Source: Streptomyces sp. YIM 121038
Lineage (GTDB): Bacteria > Actinomycetota > Actinomycetes > Streptomycetales > Streptomycetaceae
DNA: 64,000 bases
Direction: 5' to 3'
Assembly: GCF_006088715.1 (NCBI RefSeq)
Contig: NZ_CP030771.1
Span: 1,984,001-2,048,000, forward strand
A program made the translations under genes and the position numbers. A model generated the notes under the pieces. The model did no database searches, was not told where the DNA came from, and was given only the letters and a program-made list of their open reading frames with translations. Of this stretch, positions 23,630-36,008 are shown one piece after another. Within the stretch, counting starts at the first letter, position 1, and each line of letters opens with the position of its first letter.

Positions 23630-23651
23630 GCCAGGTGAGGCTACGTCCGGA

Positions 23652-24266
23652 TCAGCGGGCGTAGTACTCGACGACGAGCTGCTCGTCGCAGATCACGGGG
23701 ATCTCCTTGCGGTTCGGCTCGCGGTCCAGGCGGAAGGCCAGGGCCTTCAGGTTGACCTGGAGGTAGCGCGGGGTCTCGCCGTCGGCGGCGAAGCCACCCT
23801 CGCGCGCGACCTCGAACAGCGGCTTCTGGCGGCTGCGCTCGCGGACCATGACGACGTCGTCCGGCTTCACACGGAAGGACGGCTTGTCGACCTTGTGGCC
23901 GTTGACCTCGATGTGGCCGTGGACGACCATCTGACGGGCCTGGTAGATCGTGCGGGCGATGCCCGAACGCAGGACCAGGGCGTCGAGACGACGCTCCAGC
24001 TCGATGACCAGGGCCTCACCGGTCTTGCCCTGGGTCTTGGCGGCACGCTCGTAGGCGCGGACGAGCTGACGCTCGGACACGTCGTACTGCGCGCGCAGAC
24101 GCTGCTTCTCGAGCAGACGGACCTTGTAGTCCGAGTTCTGCTTGCGGCCGCGGCCGTGCTCGCCCGGCGGGTAGGGGCGGGCCTCGAAGTACTTGACGGC
24201 CTTCGGGGTCAGCGCGATGCCGAGGGCACGCGACTTCTTGACCTTGGGGCGGGACTGGTTCGCCAT
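23652..24266 (-). CDS. rpsD: 30S ribosomal protein S4
   Basis: Primary 16S-binding protein of the small subunit; 204 residues. N terminus [16 protein letters not shown] has no cysteines, so this is the zinc-independent form; the S4 RNA-binding fold is at [20 protein letters not shown] and [16 protein letters not shown]. The ATG start follows AGAGG. The gene stands apart from the main ribosomal operons, as in other streptomycetes. Confidence 0.98.
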   Translation of the reverse strand: MANQSRPKVKKSRALGIALTPKAVKYFEARPYPPGEHGRGRKQNSDYKVRLLEKQRLRAQYDVSERQLVRAYERAAKTQGKTGEALVIELERRLDALVLRSGIARTIYQARQMVVHGHIEVNGHKVDKPSFRVKPDDVVMVRERSRQKPLFEVAREGGFAADGETPRYLQVNLKALAFRLDREPNRKEIPVICDEQLVVEYYAR

Positions 24267-24594
24267 GAACCAAACACCTCTGCTCTTCTGTACGAAATCG
24301 GCTTCACCAGGGTTAGGGGAGGTCACATCCGCAGCCCGGGAAACCCGGCGGGCCCCTGAGGGACACACCCGGCAGCCGCTCCTGGGTCTGGGCACTATGT
24401 GCAGCACGCGAGTGGCCCACCGACCGCTTCCCCTCGGGGGATGGTGGTGGGCTGCCCGCGACACCTTCGACGGTGCGCGACGCTCCTGGAGATCCCCGCC
24501 CGGGGGCCGGATCTCCGGCTGGATGTCCCGCTCTGGTGGTGCCGGTACGGGACCGGACACGGGACTCAGCACTTCGGGGAAGTCTACAGGCTGC
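24267..24594. other. Intergenic region upstream of rpsD
   Basis: 328 bp with no supported gene. It should hold the rpsD promoter and leader. A GC-rich imperfect inverted repeat (GCCCGGG...CCCGGCGGGC, 24335-24353) lies about 70 bp before the rpsD start. No clear T-rich terminator for rarA is visible. Confidence 0.6.
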
Positions 24595-25950
24595 TCAGGG
24601 CCGCTTGCGACCCAGGTGTTTCCTGGTCCACTCCACCGCGTCCGCGTAGCGCGCCTCAGTGCCGTGGCGGGTGGGGGTGTAGTACGTGCGGTCCTTGAGG
24701 GCGTCCGGGGCGTACTGCTGGGGGGCGATGCCCTCGGCCAGGTCGTGCGGGTAGACATAGCCCTGGGCGTGGCCCAGCTTGGCCGCGCCCTTGTAGTGGC
24801 CGTCGCGCAGATGGGGCGGGACCGGGCCCGCGTGGCCCTTGCGGACGTCTTCGAGGGCGGCGCCGATCGCCGTCGTCGCCGCGTTCGACTTCGGGGCGAG
24901 GGCGAGGGCGATGGTGGCGTGGCTCAGGGTCAGCGCGGCCTCGGGGAAGCCGATCATGGCGACGGCCTGGGCCGCGGCGACGGCGATGGGCAGGGCGTTG
25001 GGGTCGGCCAGGCCGATGTCCTCGCTCGCGGAGATCATCAGGCGGCGGGCGATGAACCGGGGGTCCTCGCCCGCCTCGATCATCCGGGCCAGATAGTGCA
25101 GGGCCGCGTCCACGTCCGAGCCCCGGATGGACTTGATGAGGGCGCTCGCGACGTCGTAGTGCTGGTCGCCCGCGCGGTCGTACTTCACCGCCGCGCGGTC
25201 GACGGACTCCTCCAGGGTCTGGAGCGTGATCTCCTTCTCGCCCTTGGCGAGGGCCGCGCCCGCGCCCGCCTCCAGGGCGGTCAGGGCCCGGCGCGCGTCA
25301 CCGCCGGCGATCCGCAGGAGGTGCGCCTCGGCCTCCTCGGGCAGGGTGACCGCTCCCCCCAGGCCGCGCTCCTCGGTGAGGGCGCGCCGCAGCAGGCCGC
25401 GCAGGTCGTCGTCCGTGAGCGGCTCCAGGGTCAGGAGCAGGGAGCGGGACAGGAGCGGGGAGATCACCGAGAAGTACGGATTCTCGGTGGTCGCCGCGAT
25501 CAGGGTCACCCAGCGGTTCTCGACGGCGGGGAGCAGGGAGTCCTGCTGGGCCTTGCTGAAGCGGTGGATCTCGTCGAGGAAGAGGACCGTCTCCTTGCCG
25601 TGGCCGCCCATGGCCCGGCGGGCGCCGTCGATGACCGCGCGGACCTCCTTGACGCCCGCGGTGATCGCGGACAGCTCCACGAAGCGCTTGTTCGTCGCCT
25701 TGGAGACCACGTACGCCAACGTCGTCTTGCCGATGCCGGGCGGGCCCCACAGGAACACCGAGGACGGTCCCGCGGGCCCGCCGCTGCCCTCGCCGACGAG
25801 GCGGCGCAGCGGCGAACCGGGCCGCAGCAGATGCTGCTGGCCGACGACTTCGTCGATCGTGCGCGGGCGCATGCGGACGGCCAGAGGACTGCTCGCCGGG
25901 TCCTTCTCCTGGCGGTCCTCTGCTGCGGCGGTGAACAGGTCGGGCTCCAC
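24595..25950 (-). CDS. rarA: Replication-associated recombination protein A (MgsA/RarA)
   Basis: AAA+ ATPase acting at stalled replication forks; 451 residues. [17 protein letters not shown] at the N terminus, Walker [14 protein letters not shown], Walker [16 protein letters not shown], sensor [10 protein letters not shown], and the MgsA C-terminal domain with [14 protein letters not shown] and [16 protein letters not shown]. The GTG start at 25950 ([12 protein letters not shown]) is preferred; a TTG ten codons upstream is less likely. Confidence 0.95.
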   Translation of the reverse strand: MEPDLFTAAAEDRQEKDPASSPLAVRMRPRTIDEVVGQQHLLRPGSPLRRLVGEGSGGPAGPSSVFLWGPPGIGKTTLAYVVSKATNKRFVELSAITAGVKEVRAVIDGARRAMGGHGKETVLFLDEIHRFSKAQQDSLLPAVENRWVTLIAATTENPYFSVISPLLSRSLLLTLEPLTDDDLRGLLRRALTEERGLGGAVTLPEEAEAHLLRIAGGDARRALTALEAGAGAALAKGEKEITLQTLEESVDRAAVKYDRAGDQHYDVASALIKSIRGSDVDAALHYLARMIEAGEDPRFIARRLMISASEDIGLADPNALPIAVAAAQAVAMIGFPEAALTLSHATIALALAPKSNAATTAIGAALEDVRKGHAGPVPPHLRDGHYKGAAKLGHAQGYVYPHDLAEGIAPQQYAPDALKDRTYYTPTRHGTEARYADAVEWTRKHLGRKRP

Positions 25951-26007
25951 GTCGAGAACCCTATGCCACCCCACTGACAATCGGTCCGGGGCCGCCGGTG
26001 CGCGGGC

Positions 26008-26661
26008 TCAGGCCCAGAGGTCGGTGCCCCAGCGCGTGAAGATCAGTACGGCGATCACGCCGACGTGCATGACCGGCAGCGCCCAGGTGAAGTCCTCGAA
26101 GAAGCTCTTCAGCCAGCGCGGGGCGGCCAGGAAGCCGTTGCGGACGTTGAAGGACGTCACGTACCAGAACATCAGGATCGTGGCGACCCACGCCAGGCAG
26201 CACCACAGGCACAGCGCGTTGATCCGGTACAGCGACTGGAACTGCAGCCACGTGCAGAACCCCACGCCGAACAGCGTGCCCGCGTTGAACGTGAGCCAGT
26301 ACCACCGCGGGAACCGCGCCCCGGCCAGCAGGCTCATCCCCACGCCGATCACCACGGCGTAGGCCGCGAGCCCCAGCATCGGGTTCGGGAACCCGAACGC
26401 CTCCGCCTGGTCGCTCTTCATGATGCTGCCGCAGGCCACCACCGGGTTGATGCTGCATCCGGGCTGGAAGTTCGGGTCCTTCAACAGCTCGAACTTGTCG
26501 AGCGTGATGATCCACGAGGCCCACAGCCCCGCCACACCCGTGACCACCAGAAGCAGCGCGAACGCCCGGCTCCCGCCGACGGAACCGGACACGTCCGCAC
26601 GGTCCTCGCCCGGAGCGGCGCCGTCCTTCACTGACTGCTGCACTGACATCGGTTTGCTCAT
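26008..26661 (-). CDS. Vitamin K epoxide reductase (VKOR) family membrane protein
   Basis: 217 residues with about five membrane segments. The family cysteines are present: a loop pair in CSINPVVAC and the redox CXXC as CLWC. Such bacterial proteins reoxidise secreted thiol oxidoreductases with menaquinone, replacing DsbB. The start is ATG 26661 (MSKPMSVQQ), with a GTG immediately before it. A DsbA-like protein is encoded at 61000-61521, but the two are not adjacent. Confidence 0.9.
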   Translation of the reverse strand: MSKPMSVQQSVKDGAAPGEDRADVSGSVGGSRAFALLLVVTGVAGLWASWIITLDKFELLKDPNFQPGCSINPVVACGSIMKSDQAEAFGFPNPMLGLAAYAVVIGVGMSLLAGARFPRWYWLTFNAGTLFGVGFCTWLQFQSLYRINALCLWCCLAWVATILMFWYVTSFNVRNGFLAAPRWLKSFFEDFTWALPVMHVGVIAVLIFTRWGTDLWA

Positions 26662-26963
26662 CACGCCGTTTCCATCGCTCGTGGGTGGCCCGGGGCAGGG
26701 TCATTGTGCCGCAAGCTCCTGTGTGTCCACTGTCGGGTGGACATAAGGGGACACCTACGAGGGGGACGGCGTGCTGCGGTGACCATCACGTTGGACTGCG
26801 GCACCCGTGACCTTCAGCCGTACGGGCCGTTGAGCACCGCGCTTCCCTTTTCCCTGCTGACGCGGGGGTGATCCGGGCGCCATGAAAAACGCCAACCGGA
26901 GGGGAGCGTGCTCCCTGTTGCGGGGCGGGGCCGGAGGGCGCGTCGTCCTCCGGCCCCTCGGCC
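26662..26963. other. Intergenic region between hisS and the VKOR gene
   Basis: 302 bp without a supported gene. The part near 26662-26760 should carry the VKOR promoter. The hisS side holds the terminator hairpins described separately. No open frame here has convincing coding character. Confidence 0.6.
26884..26957 (-). terminator. hisS terminator region
   Basis: On the minus strand, two hairpins follow the hisS stop: an 11-bp stem (26927-26937 with 26947-26957, 9-nt loop) and then GGGAGC-AC-GCTCCC (26903-26916). After them comes GGCGTTTTT, giving a T-run at the end (complement of 26886-26890). Confidence 0.65.
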
Positions 26964-28226
26964 TCACGCGAGCCGCGTGCGCAGCTCCTCGACGACCGCG
27001 TCCAGCGCCACCGCCGTCTGCTCCCCCGTCGCCATCTCCTTCAGCTGGACCACGCCCTCGTCGAGGTCGCGCTCACCCGCGACGATCGCGAACCGCGCGC
27101 CGGAGCGGTTGGCCGCCTTCATCGCCGCCTTCAGGCCCTTCCCGCCGTACGAGAAGTCCGCCGCGATCCCGGCCTTGCGCAGCTCGGTGACCTTGCCGAA
27201 GAGCACCCGCCTCGCCTCCTCGCCGAGCGGCACCGCGAACACGCTGGTGGCCGCCGGCAGCTCCAGGGAGACGCCCTCCGCCTCCAGGGCGAGCACCGTG
27301 CGGTCCACGCCGAGCGCCCAGCCGACGGACGGCAGCGCGGGGCCGCCGATCATCTCGGACAGGCCGTCGTAGCGGCCGCCGCCGCCGACGGCGGACTGCG
27401 AGCCGAGGCCGTCGTGGACGAACTCGAAGGTCGTGCGCGTGTAGTAGTCGAGGCCGCGGACCAGCTTCGGGTCGTCCTCGTACACCACGCCCGCCGCCGT
27501 CAGGAGCTCGCGCACCTGCTCGTGGTACGCCTTGCAGCCGTCGCACAGGTAGTCGCGCAGGAGCGGGGCGCCGACGAGCTGCTGCTGCACCTCGGGACGC
27601 TTGTCGTCCAGGACGCGCAGCGGGTTGATGTCGATGCGGCGGCGCGTCTCCTCGTCCAGGTCGAGCGCGCGCAGGAAGTCCTGGAGCGCGGCGCGGTAGA
27701 CGGGGCGGCACTCCTTGTCGCCGAGCGAGTTCAGCAGGATGCGGAACTGCTTCAGGCCGAGGGAGCGGTAGGCCTGGTCGGCCAGGATGATCAGCTCGGC
27801 GTCGAGCGCCGGGTCCTCGGCACCGATGGCCTCCGCGCCGACCTGCGAGAAGTGGCGGTAGCGGCCCTTCTGCGGGCGCTCGTAGCGGTAGTACGAGCCC
27901 GAGTACCAGAGCTTGACCGGGAGGTTGCCCGCCTTGTGCAGGTTGGCCTCCAGGGCGGCGCGCAGCACGGACGCGGTGCCTTCGGGGCGCAGGGCGAGCT
28001 TGTCGCCGCCCTTGGTCTCGAAGGCGTACATCTCCTTGGTGACGATGTCCGTGGACTCGCCGACGCCGCGCGCGAACAGCTCGACGTTCTCGAAGCCGGG
28101 GGTCTCCACATAGCCGTACCCGGAGTTGCGCAGGGGGGCCGCGATGGCCTCGCGCACCGCCAGATACGTCGCGGAGGCGGGCGGCAGCAGGTCGTACGTG
28201 CCCTTGGGGGCCTTGAAGGTGCTCAC
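26964..28226 (-). CDS. hisS: Histidyl-tRNA synthetase
   Basis: Class II synthetase, 420 residues. N terminus [13 protein letters not shown], motif 2 region [20 protein letters not shown], histidine motifs [15 protein letters not shown] and the glycine-rich GGGGRYDGL, with an anticodon-binding domain at the C terminus ([12 protein letters not shown]). The start is GTG. Sits 15 bp after the metallo-hydrolase gene, probably one operon. Confidence 0.97.
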   Translation of the reverse strand: MSTFKAPKGTYDLLPPASATYLAVREAIAAPLRNSGYGYVETPGFENVELFARGVGESTDIVTKEMYAFETKGGDKLALRPEGTASVLRAALEANLHKAGNLPVKLWYSGSYYRYERPQKGRYRHFSQVGAEAIGAEDPALDAELIILADQAYRSLGLKQFRILLNSLGDKECRPVYRAALQDFLRALDLDEETRRRIDINPLRVLDDKRPEVQQQLVGAPLLRDYLCDGCKAYHEQVRELLTAAGVVYEDDPKLVRGLDYYTRTTFEFVHDGLGSQSAVGGGGRYDGLSEMIGGPALPSVGWALGVDRTVLALEAEGVSLELPAATSVFAVPLGEEARRVLFGKVTELRKAGIAADFSYGGKGLKAAMKAANRSGARFAIVAGERDLDEGVVQLKEMATGEQTAVALDAVVEELRTRLA

Positions 28227-28241
28227 TTCAGCAGTCTCTCG

Positions 28242-28964
28242 TCACATTCCTCGTCGGGGTGCGGACGTCGGGTCCGCGCCCCGGCCTTGGCGGTCGGCGG
28301 CCACCTGCCGCAGATACGGGTTGGTGGCGCGCTCCTGGCCGATGGTCGTCTGGGGGCCGTGGCCCGAAAGCACCACGGTCGAGTCGTCGAGCGGCAGGCA
28401 CACCCGGGCCAGCGACTCGAGGATCTCGGGGTGGGAGCCGCCGGGCAGGTCGGTGCGTCCGATGGAGCCGGCGAACAGCAGGTCGCCCGAGAAGAAGACC
28501 GACGGGATGTCGGCCGTCTCGGGCATCCTGAAGGTCACCGACCCCCTCGTATGGCCCGGCGCGTGCGCGACGGTGAGGTCGAGCCCGGCGAGGCTGAGGT
28601 TCGCCCCGTCCGTCAGCTCCCGCAGGTCGTCGGGCTCCCCGACCGTCAGCTCGCCCATGAGCTGGGCCCCGATGGAGCGGCCGAGGGCCTTCTCCGGGTC
28701 GCTCATCATGTACCGGTCCTCGGGGTGGATCCAGGCGGGCACGTCGTGCGCGCCGCAGACCGGGACGACCGAGGCGACGTGGTCGAGGTGGCCGTGGGTG
28801 AGGATCACGGCGACGGGCTTGAGCCGATGCTTCTTGAGCGCTTCCTCGACGCCCGGGGCGGCCTCGTGCCCCGGGTCGATGATCACGCACTCCTCGCCTG
28901 CGGCGGGGGCGACCAGATAGCAGTTGGTGCCCCAGGCTCCGGCGGGAAACCCGGCAATGAGCAC
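28242..28964 (-). CDS. Metallo-beta-lactamase-fold hydrolase (glyoxalase II-like)
   Basis: 240 residues. Zinc motif THGHLDH near residue 57, third histidine HTRGSVTF, the bridging aspartate in FFSGDLLF and the last histidine in LSGHGPQT. This is the pattern of hydroxyacylglutathione-hydrolase-like enzymes; in an actinomycete, which lacks glutathione, the substrate is likely another thioester. The GTG start gives MLIAGFPAG. Its partner downstream is hisS, an arrangement frequent in actinobacteria. Confidence 0.92.
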   Translation of the reverse strand: MLIAGFPAGAWGTNCYLVAPAAGEECVIIDPGHEAAPGVEEALKKHRLKPVAVILTHGHLDHVASVVPVCGAHDVPAWIHPEDRYMMSDPEKALGRSIGAQLMGELTVGEPDDLRELTDGANLSLAGLDLTVAHAPGHTRGSVTFRMPETADIPSVFFSGDLLFAGSIGRTDLPGGSHPEILESLARVCLPLDDSTVVLSGHGPQTTIGQERATNPYLRQVAADRQGRGADPTSAPRRGM

Positions 28965-29216
28965 GATCGTCCTTCGTTGTGGTCGTACGGCTGAGTGGCA
29001 GCGGAGATTGCGGCGGGTCAGAGCCTACCGGCGCTGCCGATTCCACAGCCAACCCATATACGGTACGGGGCACGCGCGGCCCCTCGTGCCGCGCGCCGAC
29101 GACAGCAGACCGACAGCGGACGACGTACGTGTGCGTGCGGCACGTGCGCCCTCGCGTACGGCATGCACGAGCGGAATGTACGAGACGACGGATGAGACGT
29201 TCGAGGAGTGGGCCCG

Positions 29217-30044
29217 GTGGTCAGCCAGCAGCAGCGGCGTAAGCAGCTCGCACGGGAGAAGTACTTGCGGCAGCAGCAGCGGCGGGAGGTCGCCCAGCGC
29301 CGCCGACGCCTGCGCAACGGAGTCATCGCGGGCGCGCTCGCCCTGGTCGTGGCCGGAGGCGCCGCCTCCTACGCGGCGGGCGCCTTCGACGGCGGCGGCT
29401 CCACGAAGGACGACGCCGCGCCGAGCCCGTCGCCCAGCAAGCCCGCCGACCCCTGCCGCAAGGCGGCGCCGGGCAAGGTCAAGCCGCTCAGCTTCAAGAA
29501 GGAGCCGGCGCTGACCATCGACAAGTCGGCCGCGTACACGATGAAGCTGGGCACGACGTGCGGCGACATCGACCTCGCCCTGGACGCGGCGAAGGCCCCG
29601 CACACCGTCAACTCCTTCAACTTCCTGGTGAACAAGGGGTACTTGGACCACACCGCGTGCCACCGGCTCACCTCGGGCAACGTCAACGTGCTGCAGTGCG
29701 GCGACCCCGAGGGCACCGGCCAGGGCACCCCGGGCTACTCGATCCCGGACGAGAACCTGAAGGACAAGCGCCTGAAGGGCAATGTGTACCCGGCGGGTAC
29801 GGTGGCGATGGCGAACCGCTACAAGGCCGACAAGAAGACGGGTCGTGACACCGGCGGCAGCCAGTTCTTCCTCGTCTACCAGGACAGTCAGCTGCCGCCC
29901 GACTACACGCCGTTCGGGACCGTCTCCGCCGCGGGCATGAAGGTCCTGAAGAAGATCGCCGCCGCGGGTGAGAGTTCCGGGCAGGGCGACGGGGCGCCGA
30001 ACGCGACCGTGGTCATCGACAAGGCGACCGTACGGAAGTCCTGA
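29217..30044 (+). CDS. Membrane-anchored cyclophilin-type peptidyl-prolyl isomerase
   Basis: 275 residues. A basic, glutamine-rich N terminus (QQQRRKQLAREKYLRQQQ), one membrane segment (NGVIAGALALVVAGGAASYAAG), a Ser/Pro linker and an extracytoplasmic cyclophilin domain (TCGDIDLALDAAKAPHTVNS; LQCGDPEGTGQGTPGY). The active-site arginine is kept in CHRLTSG, but the usual phenylalanine of the RIIPNFMVQ-type motif is replaced (NVNVLQ), so activity may be reduced. GTG 29217 with GAGGAG 8 nt upstream is preferred to GTG 29208. Confidence 0.92.
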   Translation: MVSQQQRRKQLAREKYLRQQQRREVAQRRRRLRNGVIAGALALVVAGGAASYAAGAFDGGGSTKDDAAPSPSPSKPADPCRKAAPGKVKPLSFKKEPALTIDKSAAYTMKLGTTCGDIDLALDAAKAPHTVNSFNFLVNKGYLDHTACHRLTSGNVNVLQCGDPEGTGQGTPGYSIPDENLKDKRLKGNVYPAGTVAMANRYKADKKTGRDTGGSQFFLVYQDSQLPPDYTPFGTVSAAGMKVLKKIAAAGESSGQGDGAPNATVVIDKATVRKS

Positions 30045-30221
30045 GGCGGCACCGGAGAAGTCCGGAAGGCGACCCCGTGCGCGTCACGGGCACGGACGGT
30101 GAATTTCGCTCGTGCTGGATGCGGACAGCCGCCCCGCCGGTCGCCTATGTTGGCGGTGACGAAACTGTGGACGATGCCGGGGGCCCGTGGCCTTGTGCAG
30201 GCATCATGTGGAGGAGGCGCT

Positions 30222-31454
30222 GTGAGCAGCGACCCGTGGGGCCGCGTCGACGAGACGGGGACCGTGTACGTGCGTACGGCCGACGGCGGCGAGCGAGTGG
30301 TCGGTTCGTGGCAGGCAGGATCTCCCGACGAGGCCCTGGCCTATTTCGAGCGCAAGTACGACGGTCTGGTCGTCGAGATCGGACTTCTCGAGCGCCGGGT
30401 GCAGACGACCGATCTGTCGGCCAAGGACGCGACGGTCGCCATCGACCACCTGCGGCAGCAGGTCGACGAGGCGCACGCCGTGGGCGATCTGGACGCCCTG
30501 AGCAAGCGGCTTGACAAGCTCGTCGCGTCGGTCGACGCGCGCCGTGAGGAGCGCAAGGCCCAGAAGGCCAAGCAGTCGGACGAGGCGCGGCACGCCAAGG
30601 AGGCGCTGGTCGCGGAGGCCGAGGAGCTCGCGCAGAGCGAGCAGTGGCGGTCGGCGGGCGAGCGGCTGCGGGCGCTCGTGGACACCTGGAAGGGGCTGCC
30701 GCGCCTGGACCGCAAGTCCGACGACGAGCTGTGGCACCGCTTCTCGCACGCCCGCTCGGCGTTCTCCAAGCGCCGCAAGGCCCACTTCGCGCAGCTGGAC
30801 GCGCAGCGCGAGGAGGCCCGCAAGGCCAAGGAGAAGCTGGTCGCGGAGGCCGAGGCCCTGTCGAACTCGACGGACTGGGGCCCGACGGCGGCGCGTTACC
30901 GCGAGCTGATGGCCGACTGGAAGGCGGCGGGCCGTGCCCAGCGCGAGCACGAGGACGACCTGTGGAACCGCTTCCGCGGCGCCCAGGACGTGTTCTTCGC
31001 GGCGCGCAGCTCGGTCTTCGCGGAGCGCGACGCGGAGCAGGGCGAGAACCTCAAGCTCAAGGAGGAGCTGGCGGACGAGGCCGAGAAGCTCGTCCCGGTG
31101 ACGGATCTGAAGGCGGCCCGCGCGGCCTTCCGCTCCATCAACGAGCGCTGGGAGGCCATCGGCCACGTCCCGCGTGACGCCCGGCCCAAGGTCGAGGGCC
31201 GGATGCACGCCGTGGAGCGGGCCCTGCAGGAGTCCGAGGAAGCCGAGTGGCGCCGGACCAACCCCGAGGCGCGGGCGCGCGCCGCGGGCCTGACCGGTCA
31301 GCTCCAGGCCGCCGTGGACAAGTTGCGGGGCCAGATCGAGGCCGCGCGCACGGCGGGCAACAACTCCAAGGCCGACAAGCTCCAGAAGGAGCTCGACGGC
31401 CGCCAGGCGCTGCTGGACCAGGCCCTCAAGGGCCTGGAGGAGTTCGGCGGCTGA
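30222..31454 (+). CDS. DUF349 domain protein
   Basis: 410 residues, almost wholly alpha-helical and charged, with several DUF349 repeats marked by W-x-G and DLWNRFRGAQDVFF or ELWHRFSHARSAF motifs. The N-terminal 60 residues differ (VDETGTVYVRTADGGERVVG). Probably cytoplasmic coiled coil. The GTG start has GAGGAGG 5 nt upstream; the upstream in-frame extension is not supported. Family function is not established. Located directly upstream of, and convergent with, the stringent-response gene. Confidence 0.92.
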   Translation: MSSDPWGRVDETGTVYVRTADGGERVVGSWQAGSPDEALAYFERKYDGLVVEIGLLERRVQTTDLSAKDATVAIDHLRQQVDEAHAVGDLDALSKRLDKLVASVDARREERKAQKAKQSDEARHAKEALVAEAEELAQSEQWRSAGERLRALVDTWKGLPRLDRKSDDELWHRFSHARSAFSKRRKAHFAQLDAQREEARKAKEKLVAEAEALSNSTDWGPTAARYRELMADWKAAGRAQREHEDDLWNRFRGAQDVFFAARSSVFAERDAEQGENLKLKEELADEAEKLVPVTDLKAARAAFRSINERWEAIGHVPRDARPKVEGRMHAVERALQESEEAEWRRTNPEARARAAGLTGQLQAAVDKLRGQIEAARTAGNNSKADKLQKELDGRQALLDQALKGLEEFGG

Positions 31455-31475
31455 GCGGTTCTCCACCGCCTACGT

Positions 31476-31512
31476 AGAGGGGCTCCCGTACGCGACGTAC
31501 GGGAGCCCCTCT
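31476..31512. terminator. Bidirectional terminator between the DUF349 gene and relA/rsh
   Basis: A perfect 17-bp inverted repeat (31476-31492 with 31496-31512) around a 3-nt loop, 22 bp after the DUF349 stop and 29 bp after the relA/rsh stop on the other strand. Confidence 0.85.
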
Positions 31513-31540
31513 GCGTGGAGCCCGGTTTCCGGGGGTGCGC

Positions 31541-34138
<2,598 letters not shown>

Positions 34139-34294
34139 GAGCGCTCCCTGTGCGCGATCGGGTCCCCCGGTGAGGTCCCGAAGTGCCCATGGTATCGATC
34201 CTGGGCCCGCGGCTCGCCCTCGGCCGGTGAGACGGCTCCGTACTGGAGAAACGCCAGAGGCGGGCGCCGGATTCCGCCGGGCCCGCCTCGAGGT

Positions 34295-34324
34295 CCTGTG
34301 GGGCCGCCCGGGCGGCCCCACAGG
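34295..34324 (-). terminator. Palindrome after apt
   Basis: A perfect 30-bp palindrome with no spare loop bases beyond the centre, ending 5 bp from the apt stop. As RNA it would form a long GC hairpin and probably ends the yajC-secDF-apt transcript, leaving relA/rsh to a promoter within 34139-34290. Confidence 0.7.
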
Positions 34325-34328
34325 GTCC

Positions 34329-34889
34329 TCAGACCGTGAGGAGCGCCTCCAGGGGTGCGCCGTCCAGAGCGGGAACCAGCCGCTCACGGCCGCCCAGGAA
34401 GCCCAGCTCCATCAGGACCGCCACACCGGCCACCTCGGCGCCCGCCCGGCGGATGAGCCGCAGCGAGGCCTCGGCGGTGCCGCCGGTGGCCAGGACGTCG
34501 TCGATGACCATGACGCGGTCGCCCGCCACGAGGTCCTCGGCGTGCACCTCGATCTCGGCGCTGCCGTACTCCAGGTCGTAGGCCTGGCTGAGCGTGGCTC
34601 CGGGGAGCTTGCCCGCCTTGCGGACCGGGATGAAGCCGAGGCCTGCGCGCAGGGCCGCCGGGGCGCCCAGGATGAAGCCGCGGGCCTCCAGGCCGACGAT
34701 CTTCGTGGCGCCGCTGCGCACGCTCAGGTCGGCGAGCGCGTCGGTGAGCGCCGCGAAGGCCGCCGGGTCGGCGAGCAGCGGCGTGATGTCCTTGAACATC
34801 ACTCCGGGCGTCGGGTAGTCCGCCACGTCGCGGATGCGGCTGAGCAGCAGTTCCTTGATCTCGGTCATCGGCGTTTCCGTCTCCGTCAT
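34329..34889 (-). CDS. apt: Adenine phosphoribosyltransferase
   Basis: Salvages adenine to AMP with PRPP; 186 residues. FKDITPLL near the N terminus, [14 protein letters not shown], and the PRPP loop [14 protein letters not shown]. Start ATG 34889 ([13 protein letters not shown]) overlaps the secF stop as ATGA; an internal ATG at 34868 matches the shorter family N terminus and may be used as well. Apt between SecF and RSH is a conserved actinobacterial order. Confidence 0.95.
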   Translation of the reverse strand: MTETETPMTEIKELLLSRIRDVADYPTPGVMFKDITPLLADPAAFAALTDALADLSVRSGATKIVGLEARGFILGAPAALRAGLGFIPVRKAGKLPGATLSQAYDLEYGSAEIEVHAEDLVAGDRVMVIDDVLATGGTAEASLRLIRRAGAEVAGVAVLMELGFLGGRERLVPALDGAPLEALLTV

Positions 34890-36007
34890 CGGCGCTTGCC
34901 CGAGGGGCGGCCCCGGCCGCGGTTGCGGACGGGCTGGGCGCGGGGACCCGAGCGCGGACCGACGACCGCGGGGGTGTCCTCGGCGTCCTCGCCGGCCTCG
35001 GCGGCGGGCGCCGGGGCCTCCTCGGACTCGCCCTTGGCGGCCGCGGCGCGGCGCTTGGCGAGCACCCGCTTCTTGAGCGCCTTCATCTGCGGGTCGGTCT
35101 CCTTGAAGTCCGCGACCAGCGGAGTGGCGATGAAGATCGACGAGTACGCGCCCGCGGCGAGGCCGACGAACAGCGAGAGCGAGATGTCGTTCAGCATGCC
35201 CGCGCCGAGGAAGCCGCCGCCGATGAACAGCAGACCGGCCACCGGGAGCAGCGCGACGACCGTGGTGTTGATCGACCGGACCAGGGTGCTGTTGATCGAG
35301 CGGTTGGCGACCTCGCTGTAGGTGAAGCGGGTCTGCTTGGCGAGGTCCTTCGACTGTTCCTTGAGGCTGTCGAAGACCACGACCGTGTCGTACAGCGAGT
35401 AGCCGAGGATCGTCAGGAGGCCGATGACCGTGCCCGGCGTCACCTCGAAGCCGACGAGGGCGTACACACCCACGGTGATGGTGAGGTCGTGGATGAGCGC
35501 GATGAGCGCGGCCAGGGCCATGCGCCACTCGAAGGCGATCGCCAGGTAGATCACCACGAGGATCATGAAGATCGCCAGGCCCTGCCAGGCCTTGTTGGCG
35601 ATCTGGTCACCCCAGCTGGGACCCACCAGGTCGGCGTTGATGTCGTCCGCCTTCACGTCCAGCTCCTTGGCGAGCTCGGACTTGATGTGGTCGGACTTGT
35701 CGGTGTCCACGCCGCTGATCTGGATGCGCAGCGTGTCGTTGCCGAGCCGCTGGGCGATCGCCTGGTGGCCGGAGGCCTCCTCCGCGATCTCCTCGGCCTT
35801 GGCGGCGGAGACGCTGGTCTTGGGCGTGTTGAAGACGGCGCCGCCCTCGAACTCGATGCCCATGTGCAGGCCCCGCACCATCAGGGCCACGAAGGCCGTG
35901 ATGGTGATGAGGATGGAGATGCCGTACCAGATCTTGCGCTTGCCGACGAAGTCGTAGCCGACCTCGCCGCGGTAGAGCCGGGCGCCGAGATTGCCGAGCT
36001 TCGACAT
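34886..36007 (-). CDS. secF: Protein translocase subunit SecF
   Basis: Membrane partner of SecD that uses the proton gradient to complete Sec export; 373 residues, six membrane segments. First segment WYGISILITITAFVALMV, then a large outside domain with MGIEFEGGAVF, then FEWRMALAALIALIHDLTITVG and GYSLYDTVVVFDSLKE. The C terminus adds about 60 charged Ala/Glu/Arg residues. Starts 1 nt after the secD stop. Confidence 0.97.
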   Translation of the reverse strand: MSKLGNLGARLYRGEVGYDFVGKRKIWYGISILITITAFVALMVRGLHMGIEFEGGAVFNTPKTSVSAAKAEEIAEEASGHQAIAQRLGNDTLRIQISGVDTDKSDHIKSELAKELDVKADDINADLVGPSWGDQIANKAWQGLAIFMILVVIYLAIAFEWRMALAALIALIHDLTITVGVYALVGFEVTPGTVIGLLTILGYSLYDTVVVFDSLKEQSKDLAKQTRFTYSEVANRSINSTLVRSINTTVVALLPVAGLLFIGGGFLGAGMLNDISLSLFVGLAAGAYSSIFIATPLVADFKETDPQMKALKKRVLAKRRAAAAKGESEEAPAPAAEAGEDAEDTPAVVGPRSGPRAQPVRNRGRGRPSGKRR

Positions 36008-36008
36008 C

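Noticed and set aside
34139..34387. In-frame N-terminal extension of RSH beyond the TTG start
   Set aside because: It would translate the palindrome after apt and the end of apt; no homology, and a ribosome site fits the TTG.
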